Counted from the first letter of the stretch, positions 8,011-17,046 are shown. The stretch: 64,000 nt of DNA from Nitrogeniibacter sp050293885 (GCA_050293885.1 JBNKNO010000004.1:1-64000); one strand, 5' to 3'. Program-made: numbers and translations. The notes: generated from the sequence alone by a model not told the origin.

Positions 8011-9192
8011 TTACAGGCGCTCGAACACCGCTGCGATACCCTGACCACCACCGATACACATGGTGACCAGCGCGTAACGGCCGCTGATACGCTCCAGCTC
8101 GTAAATCGCCTTGGTAGCGATGAACGCGCCCGAACAACCCACCGGGTGACCCAGTGCGATCGCGCCGCCATTGGGGTTGGTCTTGGCCATGTCCAGCTCA
8201 AGCCCCTTGGCCACGGCCAGTGCCTGTGCCGCGAACGCTTCGTTCGACTCGATCACGTCCATCTGGTCGAGCGTAAGGCCGGCACGCTGCAGCGCCAACT
8301 TGGAGGCCGGGATCGGGCCCTCACCCATCAGGTGATTGGGCACACCGGCCAGCGCATACGAGACCAGACGAGCGATCGGCTTGTAGCCGGCCGCTTCGGC
8401 CGCCTTGGCTTCTGCCACGACCATGAAGGCGGCGCCGTCATTGACACCCGACGCGTTGCCGGCGGTCACGGTACCGTCTTTCTTGAAGGCCGGGCGCATT
8501 GCACCGAGCTTTTCCATGGTCGTTGCACGCGGGTGCTCGTCGGTATCANNNNNNNNNNNNNNNNNNNNNNNNNNNNNNNNNNNNNGCACGATCTGCGACT
8601 TGAAACGACCTTCGGCGATGGCTGCGGCGGCGCGGTTCTGCGATTCCAGCGCCAGGGCGTCCTGATCCTCACGGGTCAGACCCCATTTTTCCGCCAGGTT
8701 TTCGGCAGTGATACCCATGTGACCGGCACCGAACGGATCGGTCAGTACCGACACCATGGCATCGATCATGGTGGTATCGCCCATGCGCGCACCGGAGCGC
8801 ATGCTGGGCGACAGGTAAGCGCCGCGAGACATCACTTCGACGCCACCGCCGACACCGAAATCGCAATCGCCGAGCATGATCGCTTGCGACGTGGAGACAA
8901 TGCCCTGCAACCCGGACGAGCACAGGCGGTTGACCGCCATGGCCACCGAATCCATCGGCAGACCGGCCTGAATCGACGCCACGCGGGCGACGTAGGGATA
9001 GCGTGTTTCGGTCGGAATGCAGTTACCGACCGTCACGTAGTTGATCTGGTTGGGGTCGACGCCGGAACGGGTCACGGCTTCTTTCATTACGGTACCGGCG
9101 AGATCCGCCGGCTCCATGCTCGCCAGTGATCCACCAAAGGCACCGATCGCCGAACGGACCGCGCTCAGAACGACAACATCACGATTTGCCAT
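8011..9192 (-). CDS. acetyl-CoA C-acyltransferase / beta-ketothiolase, BktB-like (internal gap)
   Basis: A 393-residue thiolase. It condenses or cleaves acyl-CoA units in fatty-acid degradation or polyhydroxyalkanoate precursor supply. The N-terminal nucleophile is C91 in NRLCSSG; the catalytic His and second Cys are in NPNGGAIALGHPVGCSGA and MCIGGGQGIAAVFERL. The overall pattern, especially DTDEH and the C-terminus, resembles BktB-type ketothiolases more than FadA. Thirty-seven unresolved bases (8549-8585) mask about 13 residues of the loop domain. The SD GAGGGAG precedes the ATG. It follows the CobD/CbiB-like gene by 19 bp in the same direction, an odd functional pairing, and ends at a strong terminator. 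Confidence 0.9.
   Translation of the reverse strand: MANRDVVVLSAVRSAIGAFGGSLASMEPADLAGTVMKEAVTRSGVDPNQINYVTVGNCIPTETRYPYVARVASIQAGLPMDSVAMAVNRLCSSGLQGIVSTSQAIMLGDCDFGVGGGVEVMSRGAYLSPSMRSGARMGDTTMIDAMVSVLTDPFGAGHMGITAENLAEKWGLTREDQDALALESQNRAAAAIAEGRFKSQIVXXXXXXXXXXXXXDTDEHPRATTMEKLGAMRPAFKKDGTVTAGNASGVNDGAAFMVVAEAKAAEAAGYKPIARLVSYALAGVPNHLMGEGPIPASKLALQRAGLTLDQMDVIESNEAFAAQALAVAKGLELDMAKTNPNGGAIALGHPVGCSGAFIATKAIYELERISGRYALVTMCIGGGQGIAAVFERL
8549..8585. other. run of 37 N (unresolved sequence)
   Basis: Unresolved bases inside the thiolase gene. The frame is consistent on both sides. Confidence 0.99.
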
Positions 9193-9211
9193 ATTTCACT
9201 CCCTCTCAAAT

Positions 9212-10138
9212 TTACTGCGCCACCCAACCAGCAATTCCCATCAGTACCAGAATGAGTAGACACAAACACAGCGCACGCCAGATCAATCCGACAGTACCCT
9301 GCATGAACTCGACGCGGGCATCTTCACCGCATCCCAACTCGGGCCGATCGACGATTCGACCCGATTCATGCCGTGGCAGCCCCAAGCGCACACCAAGCGC
9401 CCCGCCACCACTGGACAACAATATACCTGAACTGGACTCGTGCCAATGAGCGGCCTGCGTCCGCCAGCACAGCACCGCGTCCTCGAAGTTGCCGACGACC
9501 GAAAACGAGAACGCGGTCAGCCGCACGGGCAGCCAATCGATCATCGCAAACAACTGGCGGGCCGGCTCGCCGAAGCGGCCGAAATCGGCGTCCTGCCGCT
9601 CACCCCAGAGGTGATCGAGAAGGCTTGCCAAGCGATAGAAGACCGCGCCGGATGGTCCCGGCAATACCAAAAACCAGAAGATGGCCGCATACACGTTGCG
9701 GTGCGCGCAGATCAGCGCCTGCTCGATGGCGAGGCGGGAAACCTCGCTCTCATCGGCGTCGCCACAAGCCGTGCCGCGCCAATCCGACACCAAGGTGCGG
9801 GCACGACCCAGCTCCCCCAGGCGCAGGGCAACATGAATGTCGGTAAAGAAATGACTGTCGTGCCGCACCCCCATGGTCAGGTAGAGCACAAACAGCGAAA
9901 AGACAAAGGCAAGCAATGGGTGGAGCGACCACAGCGCGACGTGAATCAACCACGTCAAAGCCGTTGAGCCGACAACCAGCAGCACCCACGCTGCGCGCCC
10001 GCTATTGACGCGTCCGTCGTTGAGCTTTTCTTCAAACCAGCTCGCCAGGCGCGCGAGCGGACGGCGAACCCAGCTTTCGACGGGCAATGGTCGCACCTGC
10101 TCGATCAGCAAGGCCAAAACAATGGCAAACAAACTCAT
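9212..10138 (-). CDS. CobD/CbiB-family integral membrane protein
   Basis: A protein of ~308 residues beginning MSLFAIVLALLIEQVRPLP, with several hydrophobic helices (WVLLVVGSTALTWLIHVALW, LLAFVFSLFVLYLTMGVR, a C-terminal anchor ICRALCLCLL-like segment). The pattern FFTDIHVALRLGEL and the polar central part match the CobD/CbiB-like proteins of betaproteobacteria, distant relatives of adenosylcobinamide-phosphate synthase. No other cobalamin gene is nearby, so a role in cobamide synthesis is not supported by context. ATG 10138 was chosen; a longer open frame extends upstream but is low-complexity. Confidence 0.75.
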   Translation of the reverse strand: MSLFAIVLALLIEQVRPLPVESWVRRPLARLASWFEEKLNDGRVNSGRAAWVLLVVGSTALTWLIHVALWSLHPLLAFVFSLFVLYLTMGVRHDSHFFTDIHVALRLGELGRARTLVSDWRGTACGDADESEVSRLAIEQALICAHRNVYAAIFWFLVLPGPSGAVFYRLASLLDHLWGERQDADFGRFGEPARQLFAMIDWLPVRLTAFSFSVVGNFEDAVLCWRTQAAHWHESSSGILLSSGGGALGVRLGLPRHESGRIVDRPELGCGEDARVEFMQGTVGLIWRALCLCLLILVLMGIAGWVAQ

Positions 10139-10211
10139 AGGGGCAAGCGGATTTCCGGCGTGTGGGGTCGAACACGAGGACGATAGCACAGCCGGCGAGG
10201 CGAATGCTGAC

Positions 10212-10844
10212 TCAGCCTTCTCGCAGAAATTCCGACAAGCAGACGAGCATGCCGGCGGTGGCCCCCCAGATATGGTAGTGCCGCCAGGGCATGGCGAAAT
10301 AGGTGCGATTGCGCCCCCGGTAGAACAGGGTTTCTTGCCGGTGATTGGCCGGATCCAACAGAAACGCCAGGGGCACTTCGAACACTTCGGCCACTTCAAA
10401 GGAGTCGAGGACCAGATCGAACGGCGGATGCACCAACCCGACCATCGGCGTCACGCGAAAACCCGTGCCCGTGTGGTATTCGGGCAATCGGCCAAGGAGT
10501 TCGATATGGCGCGGATGCAGGCCGACCTCTTCTTCCGTCTCGCGCAATGCCGTCATTGCCGGTCCGTCGTCGCCCGCCTCGACCCGACCGCCGGGAAAAC
10601 TGATCTGCCCCGGATGATGATGAAGATGATCGGTTCGCTGGGTGAGCAGCACCGTCAGGCCGTCGGCTCGATTGACCAGTGGCACCAGCACGGCGGCCGG
10701 ACGAAACGCGTCGTCTGCGCCGTCCTCGACAATCGACTTTGCTGGTTGCGCGCCCGAAAAACGGGTGCGTACATGATCTGCCGTCATCTGCGGCAGATGC
10801 GGTTCATCGGGTAAATCGGTCACGATTTCGTTGGTGAGATTCAA
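10212..10844 (-). CDS. Nudix hydrolase, CoA pyrophosphatase type
   Basis: A 210-residue protein with a complete Nudix box, GGRVEAGDDGPAMTALRETE then EEVGL (GX5EX7REUXEEXGU), preceded by TQRTDHLHHHPGQISFPGG, the signature of the CoA diphosphatase (NudL/YeaB) group. It would hydrolyse CoA or acyl-CoA to 3',5'-ADP and phosphopantetheine in the cytoplasm. The ATG (10844) overlaps the stop codon of the protease gene upstream by 4 bp (ATGA), so the two are translationally coupled. Confidence 0.9.
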   Translation of the reverse strand: MNLTNEIVTDLPDEPHLPQMTADHVRTRFSGAQPAKSIVEDGADDAFRPAAVLVPLVNRADGLTVLLTQRTDHLHHHPGQISFPGGRVEAGDDGPAMTALRETEEEVGLHPRHIELLGRLPEYHTGTGFRVTPMVGLVHPPFDLVLDSFEVAEVFEVPLAFLLDPANHRQETLFYRGRNRTYFAMPWRHYHIWGATAGMLVCLSEFLREG

Positions 10845-11497
10845 TAGCGGCGCTTCAGTGTCAGGGTATCTCCGTCGCGCTGCATCTCCATCCGGTTGAG
10901 AAAGCTCATGCCCAACAAGGCGACCGGCAACTCGGAATCATGAACGGCAGCATCGACGTTATGAAGTGAGACACCGGCAACCTGCACCGTGTTCAATTTG
11001 ACGATCCAGGTACGCACGACACCGTTGGCCGTCCGGGCGGCGCTGAGCCGGCCGTTCTTCAGGTAATCGATCCTGGCCCGCTCGGCGTCGGAACGACCAA
11101 GCGACACCATGCTCGCGCCGGTGTCGACAAGAAAGCGCATCGTTGAGCCATTGACGGTCCCGAGCGTCACGAAATGGCCACGGCTGTCGGCGCGCAGTTT
11201 CACCACATTGCTCTCGCCCGCCTGCCCACCGCTGCGCACCACTTGCTCGCCCAGGCGCAAACGCTGGCGCTGGCCGTCGACTTCCACCTCGACCACATCG
11301 CCTTTCACCGACAACACCTTGACGCCTGCCACCGTTCTGCCCGGCGCAACGATGGTGGGGCGTCCACCGTCGATCACCAACAATGCCTTGCCCGGGAAAA
11401 CACCGCCCACGGCCACGTCGGTCGCATGCGCCGCGTTCGTCATCAGGCCGATCAGCCCCAGGCACACTGCCTGACCGAGCCGCTTCAATACACGCAC
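10841..11497 (-). CDS. retropepsin-like aspartic protease with signal peptide (TIGR02281-type, clan AA)
   Basis: The protein has 218 residues. A signal peptide (MRVLKRLGQAVCLGLIGLM up to AAHA) sends it to the periplasm. The C-terminal half contains a single retropepsin-like half-site, MRFLVDTGASMVSLGRSDA (catalytic D-T-G), and ALLGMSFLNRME, the second family hallmark. One active-site motif means it would work as a dimer. The start is GTG 11497, preceded by the strong SD AAGGAGAAG. It overlaps the Nudix gene by 4 bp. Substrate unknown. Confidence 0.85.
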   Translation of the reverse strand: MRVLKRLGQAVCLGLIGLMTNAAHATDVAVGGVFPGKALLVIDGGRPTIVAPGRTVAGVKVLSVKGDVVEVEVDGQRQRLRLGEQVVRSGGQAGESNVVKLRADSRGHFVTLGTVNGSTMRFLVDTGASMVSLGRSDAERARIDYLKNGRLSAARTANGVVRTWIVKLNTVQVAGVSLHNVDAAVHDSELPVALLGMSFLNRMEMQRDGDTLTLKRRY

Positions 11498-11625
11498 ACT
11501 GCTTCTCCTTGTTCGATTGCTGCTTCAATGGATCAAGGTAAACCGAACCGGGCCACCCATCAAGTCATTCAAACGGCATTTTCGGCGCGGGCACCCCCTG
11601 GCACCTCCCGGAGGCCGATGCACAC

Positions 11626-11654
11626 AAAAAAGCCGGTCGAGAACGACCGGCCTT
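11626..11654 (-). terminator. rho-independent terminator after the YjfB-like gene
   Basis: The stem GCCGGTCG/CGACCGGC with an AGAA loop and a six-base A-run on the plus strand terminates minus-strand transcription from yajQ and the YjfB-like gene. Confidence 0.8.
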
Positions 11655-11700
11655 GGTTGATGGCATCGCGACGGGCGAACCGCCCGGCAAACCGCGATCG

Positions 11701-11889
11701 TCAGGCGAAGATGTTCACCTGGGAGCCAACCGTTGCGGTCGGATCGGGCTCCGGCTGCGTCTGCGGCAGGCTGTTGATCAATTGCTGCGCATTTTGTGCC
11801 TGAATGTCCTGCGCGCGGCGCTGAACCTCGTTGTTTACCTGCGTATGCAGGTTGGCCGTCGAGGCGGATGTGGCTGAAGAGACGTCCAT
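11701..11889 (-). CDS. YjfB-like putative motility protein
   Basis: A 62-residue protein starting MDVSSATSAS and containing RRAQDIQAQNAQQLINSLPQ, the core of the small YjfB family (named putative motility protein). A Pro-rich segment (PQTQPEPDPTA) and a hydrophilic end VGSQVNIFA follow. No signal peptide or zinc motif. It starts 5 bp after the yajQ stop. The molecular role of the family is unknown; the flagellar association comes from family naming and fits the motility genes at the right of the window. ATG 11889 is preferred to 11898. Confidence 0.7.
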   Translation of the reverse strand: MDVSSATSASTANLHTQVNNEVQRRAQDIQAQNAQQLINSLPQTQPEPDPTATVGSQVNIFA

Positions 11890-11894
11890 CGAAA

Positions 11895-12380
11895 TCAATC
11901 CCGGAAGTTACCGTACTGTAAAGGGTAGTCCGTGATTTCCTTTCGTACCAGGGCGATACAGTCTTGCAGGTCGTCACGCTTCTTGCCGGTGACACGAACG
12001 ACGTCGCCCTGGATCGATGCCTGCGCCTTGAGCTTGGCATCCTTGATGTGCTTGACGATTTTTTTCGCCAGATCCTGCTCGACGCCGACGCGCACGCGCA
12101 ATTCCTGCTTGACCTTGTTGCCGCCGACTTTTTGCAGTTCGCCATGTTCGAGGCAACGCACATCGATCTTCTTGGCAGTCATCTCGGGCAGCAGGATCTG
12201 CTTCATCTGGTCAATCTGGAAATCGTTGTCGGCATGCAGGGTGAGCAGCTTTTCGTTCTGCTCGATATGGGCGTTCGTACCCTTGAAATCGTACCGGTTG
12301 GTAATCTTCCGGTTGGCACCCTCCAGCGCATTGCGCAATGCCACCATGTCTACTTCGGAACTGATATCGAATGTCGGCAT
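11895..12380 (-). CDS. yajQ: YajQ family cyclic-di-GMP-binding protein
   Basis: A 161-residue protein with the complete YajQ pattern: MPTFDISSEVDMVALRNAL, NRYDFKGTNAHIEQ, VRVTGKKRDDLQDCIALVR and a terminal PLQYGNFRD. YajQ/XC_3703-type proteins have two RNP-like folds and are reported to bind nucleotides, including c-di-GMP, and to modulate transcription. ATG 12380 follows GGAGAC. It lies between ppnP and the YjfB-like gene on the same strand; the 61-bp gap to ppnP holds a hairpin (12412-12431) without a T-run. Confidence 0.93.
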   Translation of the reverse strand: MPTFDISSEVDMVALRNALEGANRKITNRYDFKGTNAHIEQNEKLLTLHADNDFQIDQMKQILLPEMTAKKIDVRCLEHGELQKVGGNKVKQELRVRVGVEQDLAKKIVKHIKDAKLKAQASIQGDVVRVTGKKRDDLQDCIALVRKEITDYPLQYGNFRD

Positions 12381-12441
12381 ATCCGTCTCCTGACGGTCAG
12401 AAGTCATGACAACGGCCGCTCGGGCGGCCGTCGTGAGTGAG

Positions 12442-12765
12442 TCAGCCGAAATGGCAAACGTAGTGCAGGGGTGCGCCCACAACCTGAATGTCGAAGCTGG
12501 ACTTGCCCGGCACCTCGAACTGCTGCCCCGCTTCAAAGCTGCGCCATTCGGCATCGCCCCCCATGCGCACACTGCACGAGCCGCTGACAACCTCCATGAT
12601 CTCCGGCGCCTCGGTGGAGAAGGTCAGCGTCGATGGCAGAACCACGCCGACCGACTTCTTCGAGCCATCCGGCAAGGTAAGACTGTGGCTGACACACTTG
12701 CCGCCGAAATACACGTTCGCGGCCTTCGCCACGCTCACTCCCTCGATGATTGCGTCCTGCGTCAT
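12442..12765 (-). CDS. ppnP: pyrimidine/purine nucleoside phosphorylase PpnP (YaiE family)
   Basis: A 107-residue single-cupin protein. Diagnostic stretches are NVYFGGKCVSHSL, GVVLPSTLTFSTEAPEIMEV, SFEAGQQFEVPGKSSFDIQV and the terminal YVCHFG. PpnP cleaves several nucleosides with phosphate to a base and (deoxy)ribose-1-phosphate. It is cytoplasmic. It has a slightly longer N-terminus than E. coli YaiE. The next gene upstream (DUF2788) is 32 bp away in the same direction. Confidence 0.9.
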   Translation of the reverse strand: MTQDAIIEGVSVAKAANVYFGGKCVSHSLTLPDGSKKSVGVVLPSTLTFSTEAPEIMEVVSGSCSVRMGGDAEWRSFEAGQQFEVPGKSSFDIQVVGAPLHYVCHFG

Positions 12766-12797
12766 GGCTCCCTCACTTCACTTGTCGTTATTGCTCT

Positions 12798-13022
12798 CTA
12801 CTCAATGCCCATCAAACGGGAAATCAAACCTTTTGCGACAAAGCCCACAAATCCCAGACCGAGCGCCAGGAACATCCACGCGGTGCCGTAGCGGCCAGCC
12901 TTGGACTGCTTGGCCAGATTACCGATGATGAACAACATGTACACAATCAGCCCCGTAAAGCAGACCTTGAGGGAAATGTCCTCGAACTCCGCGACCGTCA
13001 GGCCAAAAATGATGAGGTCCAT
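12798..13022 (-). CDS. DUF2788 family small membrane protein
   Basis: A 74-residue protein with two predicted transmembrane helices (ISLKVCFTGLIVYMLFIIGN and WMFLALGLGFVGFVAKGLI) joined by a basic loop (AKQSKAGRYGT). Length and pattern fit DUF2788, a family of unknown function found in beta- and gammaproteobacteria. It starts 18 bp after the argG stop and may be read from the arg transcript. Confidence 0.8.
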   Translation of the reverse strand: MDLIIFGLTVAEFEDISLKVCFTGLIVYMLFIIGNLAKQSKAGRYGTAWMFLALGLGFVGFVAKGLISRLMGIE

Positions 13023-13040
13023 CGACCACCTGTGTGCTCC

Positions 13041-14270
13041 TCAGCCGCGCGTCTTGCGCGCGTTTTCGGCGATCCGCATGCGCAGCGCATTGAGACGGAT
13101 GAAGCCGTGTGCGTCCGCCTGGTTGTAGGCGCCTTCGTCGTCTTCGAAGGTCGCGATGGTCGGATCGAACAGCGAATCGGTCTTCGAATCACGGCCCACC
13201 ACCATCACGTTGCCCTTGTACAGCTTGACACGCACCCAGCCGTTGACGTTCAGCTGAGTCTGGTCGATCAACGCCTGCAGCGCGACACGCTCCGGCGCCC
13301 ACCAGTAGCCGTTGTAGATCATGCTCGCGTAGCGCGGCATGAGGTCGTCCTTGAGATGGGCCACTTCGCGATCGAGCGTGATCGACTCGATGGCGCGGTG
13401 CGCCTTGAGCAGAATCGTGCCGCCCGGGGTCTCGTAGCAACCGCGGGCCTTCATGCCCACATAACGGTTTTCGACCAGATCGATACGGCCGACGCCATGC
13501 TTGCCGCCCAATTCGTTGAGCTTGGCAAGCAGCTCATGCGCTTTCATGCGCTCGCCGTTGATGGCGACCAGATCGCCTTTTTCGAATTCCAGATCGACGT
13601 ATTCGGCGGCATCCGGGGCCGCTTCGGGCGACACCGTCCAGCGCCACATCGACTCTTCGGCTTCCGCCGACGGATTTTCGAGGTGTCGGCCTTCGTAGGA
13701 AATGTGCAGCAGATTGGCGTCCATCGAATACGGCGCACCGCCCTGGCGATGCTTCATGTCGACGGCAATACCCGCCTTTTCGGCGTAGTTCAGCAGCTTC
13801 TCGCGGGAGAGCAGATCCCATTCGCGCCACGGCGCAATGACTTTCACGTTCGGCATGAGCGCGTAGTAACCGAGCTCGAAACGGACTTGGTCGTTGCCCT
13901 TTCCGGTGGCGCCATGAGAGACGGCATCGGCACCGGTTTCACGGGCGATTTCGATCTGTCGCTTGGAGATCAGCGGGCGGGCGATCGACGTACCCAGCAG
14001 ATACTCGCCTTCATACACGGTGTTCGCCCGGAACATCGGGAACACGAAATCGCGCACGAACTCTTCGCGCAGGTCGTCGATATAGATGTTCTCGGGCTTG
14101 ATGCCCGCCTTCAATGCCTTGCCACGCGCCGGTTCGAGTTCCTCGCCCTGCCCCAGATCGGCGGTAAAGGTCACCACCTCGCACTGGTAGGTGTCCTGCA
14201 ACCACTTGAGGATCACCGAAGTATCCAACCCGCCCGAATAGGCAAGCACTGCTTTTTTTACATCGCTCAT
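13041..14270 (-). CDS. argG: argininosuccinate synthase
   Basis: A 409-residue enzyme of arginine synthesis. It joins citrulline and aspartate with ATP. The N-terminal PP-loop is LAYSGGLDTSVILKWLQ; typical later motifs include SHGATGKGNDQVRFE and the citrulline-binding region near MDANLLHISYEG. ATG 14270 (MSDVKKAVLAYSG) is the family start; a longer upstream frame is spurious. It lies downstream of argF (65-bp gap) and argD on the minus strand, forming an argD-argF-argG set. Confidence 0.96.
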   Translation of the reverse strand: MSDVKKAVLAYSGGLDTSVILKWLQDTYQCEVVTFTADLGQGEELEPARGKALKAGIKPENIYIDDLREEFVRDFVFPMFRANTVYEGEYLLGTSIARPLISKRQIEIARETGADAVSHGATGKGNDQVRFELGYYALMPNVKVIAPWREWDLLSREKLLNYAEKAGIAVDMKHRQGGAPYSMDANLLHISYEGRHLENPSAEAEESMWRWTVSPEAAPDAAEYVDLEFEKGDLVAINGERMKAHELLAKLNELGGKHGVGRIDLVENRYVGMKARGCYETPGGTILLKAHRAIESITLDREVAHLKDDLMPRYASMIYNGYWWAPERVALQALIDQTQLNVNGWVRVKLYKGNVMVVGRDSKTDSLFDPTIATFEDDEGAYNQADAHGFIRLNALRMRIAENARKTRG

Positions 14271-14335
14271 CGTTTTTCCTGACATTTTCAAGCGGGCCGC
14301 AAAACGCGCGCCCCGTATTCCATTCCTGATTGCGT

Positions 14336-15259
14336 TCAGCTCTCGAGGCGGCCGATCACCAGATACTCGAGCAGCGCCTTTTGCACATGCAGCCGGTTTT
14401 CGGCCTCGTCCCACACCACCGACTGCGGGCCGTCGATCACCTCGGCAGTCACCTCTTCGCCGCGGTGCGCGGGCAGGCAGTGCATGAACACCGCATCCTT
14501 GGCCGCCACTTTCATCATGTCGGCATCGACACACCAGTCGGCAAACGCCGTCTTGCGCGCTTCATTTTCTGCTTCGAAACCCATCGACGTCCACACATCG
14601 GTCGTGACCAGATCAGCGCCCTTGCAGGCTTCCATCGGATCGGCAAACTGCTCGAAGTGTCCATCGCCAAGCAGGCCGGCCAACTCCGGCTCAACCTCGT
14701 AGCCCGGCGGTGTCGACACGTGCACGTTGAAGTCGAGCAGCTCGGCCGCCTGCAGCCAGGTATTGCACATGTTGTTCGAATCGCCGATCCACGCCACCGT
14801 TTTGCCACGGATATCGCCGCGATGCTCGATGTACGTGAAGATGTCCGCCATGATCTGGCAGGGGTGGTATTCGTTGGTCAAGCCATTGATGACCGGCACC
14901 CGGGAGTTCTGCGCAAAGCGCTCGATCACGTCCTGCTCGAAGGTGCGGATCATGACCACGTCGCTCATGCGCGAGATGACCTGACCGGCATCTTCCACCG
15001 GCTCGCCACGCCCCAGTTGGGAATCACGCGTATTGAGGTAGATCGCCGAACCGCCCAGCTGGTGCATGCCCGCCTCGAACGACAGGCGCGTGCGGGTACT
15101 GGCCTTCTCGAAAATCATCACCAGCGTGCGATCGAACAACGGATGATGCGGCTCGTAACGCTTGAATTTGTCCTTGATCCACTGGGTGCGCGCAAACAGG
15201 TACGCGTACTCGTCTTGAGTGAAATCCTTGAACTGAAGATAGTGTTTGATGGCGTCCAT
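14336..15259 (-). CDS. argF: ornithine carbamoyltransferase
   Basis: A 307-residue enzyme making citrulline from ornithine and carbamoyl phosphate. The carbamoyl-phosphate signature FEKASTRTRLSFE, the HPCQ motif (NEYHPCQIMADIFT) and the ornithine-binding loop MHCLPAHRGEEV are all present. It is 18 bp downstream of argD and 65 bp upstream of argG, consistent with one arginine operon. Confidence 0.96.
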   Translation of the reverse strand: MDAIKHYLQFKDFTQDEYAYLFARTQWIKDKFKRYEPHHPLFDRTLVMIFEKASTRTRLSFEAGMHQLGGSAIYLNTRDSQLGRGEPVEDAGQVISRMSDVVMIRTFEQDVIERFAQNSRVPVINGLTNEYHPCQIMADIFTYIEHRGDIRGKTVAWIGDSNNMCNTWLQAAELLDFNVHVSTPPGYEVEPELAGLLGDGHFEQFADPMEACKGADLVTTDVWTSMGFEAENEARKTAFADWCVDADMMKVAAKDAVFMHCLPAHRGEEVTAEVIDGPQSVVWDEAENRLHVQKALLEYLVIGRLES

Positions 15260-15277
15260 AGCCCGAACTTGTTCCGT

Positions 15278-16450
15278 TTACGCGTCGAGGAATTTACGGA
15301 TCAGCGGCACCAATCCATTGAGGAGGGCCTTCGCATCGGCCTCGGTAAAAGTCAGCGGTGGCAGCAGACGAACCACGCGATCGGCCGTAACGTTGATCAG
15401 CAGGCCGGCGTCGAGCGCCTGCCCCACCAGCTCGCCACAGGGCCGATCCAGCTCGATGCCGATCATCAAGCCTTCGCCACGAATCGACACGACACCGCTC
15501 ACGCCGTCCAGCGCCTGCGCCAGCCCCTCGCGAATCTGCTGCCCCCGCACGCTGGCGTTGTCGAGCAACGCATCGCGTGCCAGCACATCGAGCGTCGTGA
15601 GGGCTGCGGTGCTGGCCAGCGGATTGCCGCCAAAGGTCGAACCATGATTACCCGGGCCGAAAACGTCCGTCGCCCGCCCCGCCGTCAGGCAGGCCCCCAC
15701 CGGCACGCCAGAGCCCAGCCCCTTGGCCAGTGACATCACGTCCGGGGTAATGCCCGACCACTGATGGCCGAACCATTTGCCGGTGCGGCCAATGNNNNNN
15801 NNNNNNNNNNNNNNNNNNNNNNNNNNNNNNNNNNNNNNNNNNNNNNNNNNNNNNNNNCGCAGATAGTCCATGTGCGCCACGTTGATGCCACCCTCGCCCT
15901 GAATCGGCTCGAGCATGATCGCCACAACGTTTTGATTGGCCTGTGCAACCTGCTCGACGGCGTCCAGATCATCGAATGGAACACGAACAAAACCGGAGAC
16001 CAGCGGTTCAAACCCGGCCTGCACCTTGCGATTGCCCGTCGCCGACAAGGTGGCCAGCGTACGGCCATGAAACGCGTGTTCCATCACCACGATTGCCGGC
16101 TTTTCGACGCCACGTTTATGACCGTAGTAGCGAGCCAGCTTGATCGCCGCTTCGTTCGCCTCACAACCGGAGTTGCACAAGAACACCGAGTCCATGCCCG
16201 ACAGTGCTGCCAGGCGATCGGCCAGCGCCTCCTGCGCGGGAATGCGATACAGGTTGGAGGTATGCAGCACGCGCGCGGCCTGATCGGCGATGGCCTTCAC
16301 CAAGTCGGGATGATTATGGCCGAGCGTCGATACGGCGATGCCTGCGAGCGCATCCAGGTATCGCTTTCCGTCGGTATCGAACAGGTAGGATCCATCGCCG
16401 TGAGAAAAAGCCACGGGGAGTCGACCATAGGTGTTCATGACATGCGACAT
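15278..16450 (-). CDS. argD: acetylornithine aminotransferase (internal gap)
   Basis: A PLP-dependent class III aminotransferase of about 390 residues for arginine (and possibly lysine) synthesis. Recognisable parts are LGHNHPDLVKAIADQA, FLCNSGCEANEAAIKLARYY, FHGRTLATLSATGN and the PLP-lysine region MSLAKGLGSGVPVGACL. The 63 unresolved bases (15795-15857) remove the segment with the conserved Asp-Glu of the cofactor site, but the frame continues. ATG 16450 (MSHVMNTYGRLP) is used; MNTYG at 16438 is an alternative. It is the first gene of the arg set. Confidence 0.94.
   Translation of the reverse strand: MSHVMNTYGRLPVAFSHGDGSYLFDTDGKRYLDALAGIAVSTLGHNHPDLVKAIADQAARVLHTSNLYRIPAQEALADRLAALSGMDSVFLCNSGCEANEAAIKLARYYGHKRGVEKPAIVVMEHAFHGRTLATLSATGNRKVQAGFEPLVSGFVRVPFDDLDAVEQVAQANQNVVAIMLEPIQGEGGINVAHMDYLXXXXXXXXXXXXXXXXXXXXXXIGRTGKWFGHQWSGITPDVMSLAKGLGSGVPVGACLTAGRATDVFGPGNHGSTFGGNPLASTAALTTLDVLARDALLDNASVRGQQIREGLAQALDGVSGVVSIRGEGLMIGIELDRPCGELVGQALDAGLLINVTADRVVRLLPPLTFTEADAKALLNGLVPLIRKFLDA
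15795..15857. other. run of 63 N (unresolved sequence)
   Basis: Unresolved bases inside argD; 63 is a multiple of three and the frame is kept. Confidence 0.99.
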
Positions 16451-16749
16451 CACGCTTCTGCCTTGAAAATTTCCAGCCTTGAAAAATGCGTACGGCGGCC
16501 GCTGCCGCCGTTTACCGTAAGCGGTCGATGTTAAGTGAAACACCTGGGCTTGTAAAACCTTGACGGCCGCAAAACCCCCGCCAGTTGAGCCATATCAAGC
16601 ATTCGCCTCATCGCGCCGCACCCGACCGCATAGTGATTTCTGCTAGAATTCGCCACTTGCACGACGGCGCAATCAGAGGCACGTGACAACCCGCCCAACG
16701 CGCCGTGTCCACGGGAGAGGACAGCCTGACTTCAGGTGCGGTATCAACC

Positions 16750-17046
16750 ATGACACTCAAAATAGAAAGCTTCGTCATCGTCGGCGTGACGAAGGAAGAC
16801 AAGAAATTTCGCCCAAGCGACTGGGCAGACCGGCTCTGCGGCATCATGTCCGCCTTCGGCTCGGACAACCGGATGATGTACTCGCCTTACGTGCGCCCGA
16901 GTTGCACGCTGCAAGGACACAAATCGGTGGTGGTCGACGCCCGGCTCTACGACATCGAGCCGCTGGCCTACAAGTTTCTGATCAATTTTGCCAGCGACAA
17001 CAATCTGGTGGTCGAGCCCATTGCACCGGACCAGGCATCCGTCTGA
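16750..17046 (+). CDS. DUF3579 family protein
   Basis: A 98-residue protein. FVIVGVTKEDKKFRPSDWAD, RLCGIMSAFGSDNR, YSPYVRPSC and LYDIEPLAYKFLINFA are the conserved blocks of DUF3579, a betaproteobacterial family of unknown function often found between arginine genes and rpsT. No signal peptide. ATG 16750 is the family start. A -10-like TAGAAT at 16644-16649 lies ~100 bp upstream with no convincing -35. A shared terminator with rpsT follows at 17071. Confidence 0.85.
   Translation: MTLKIESFVIVGVTKEDKKFRPSDWADRLCGIMSAFGSDNRMMYSPYVRPSCTLQGHKSVVVDARLYDIEPLAYKFLINFASDNNLVVEPIAPDQASV

Noticed and set aside
12412..12431. Hairpin between ppnP and yajQ as a terminator
   Set aside because: ACGGCCGC/GCGGCCGT is a good stem, but no T-run follows on either strand.
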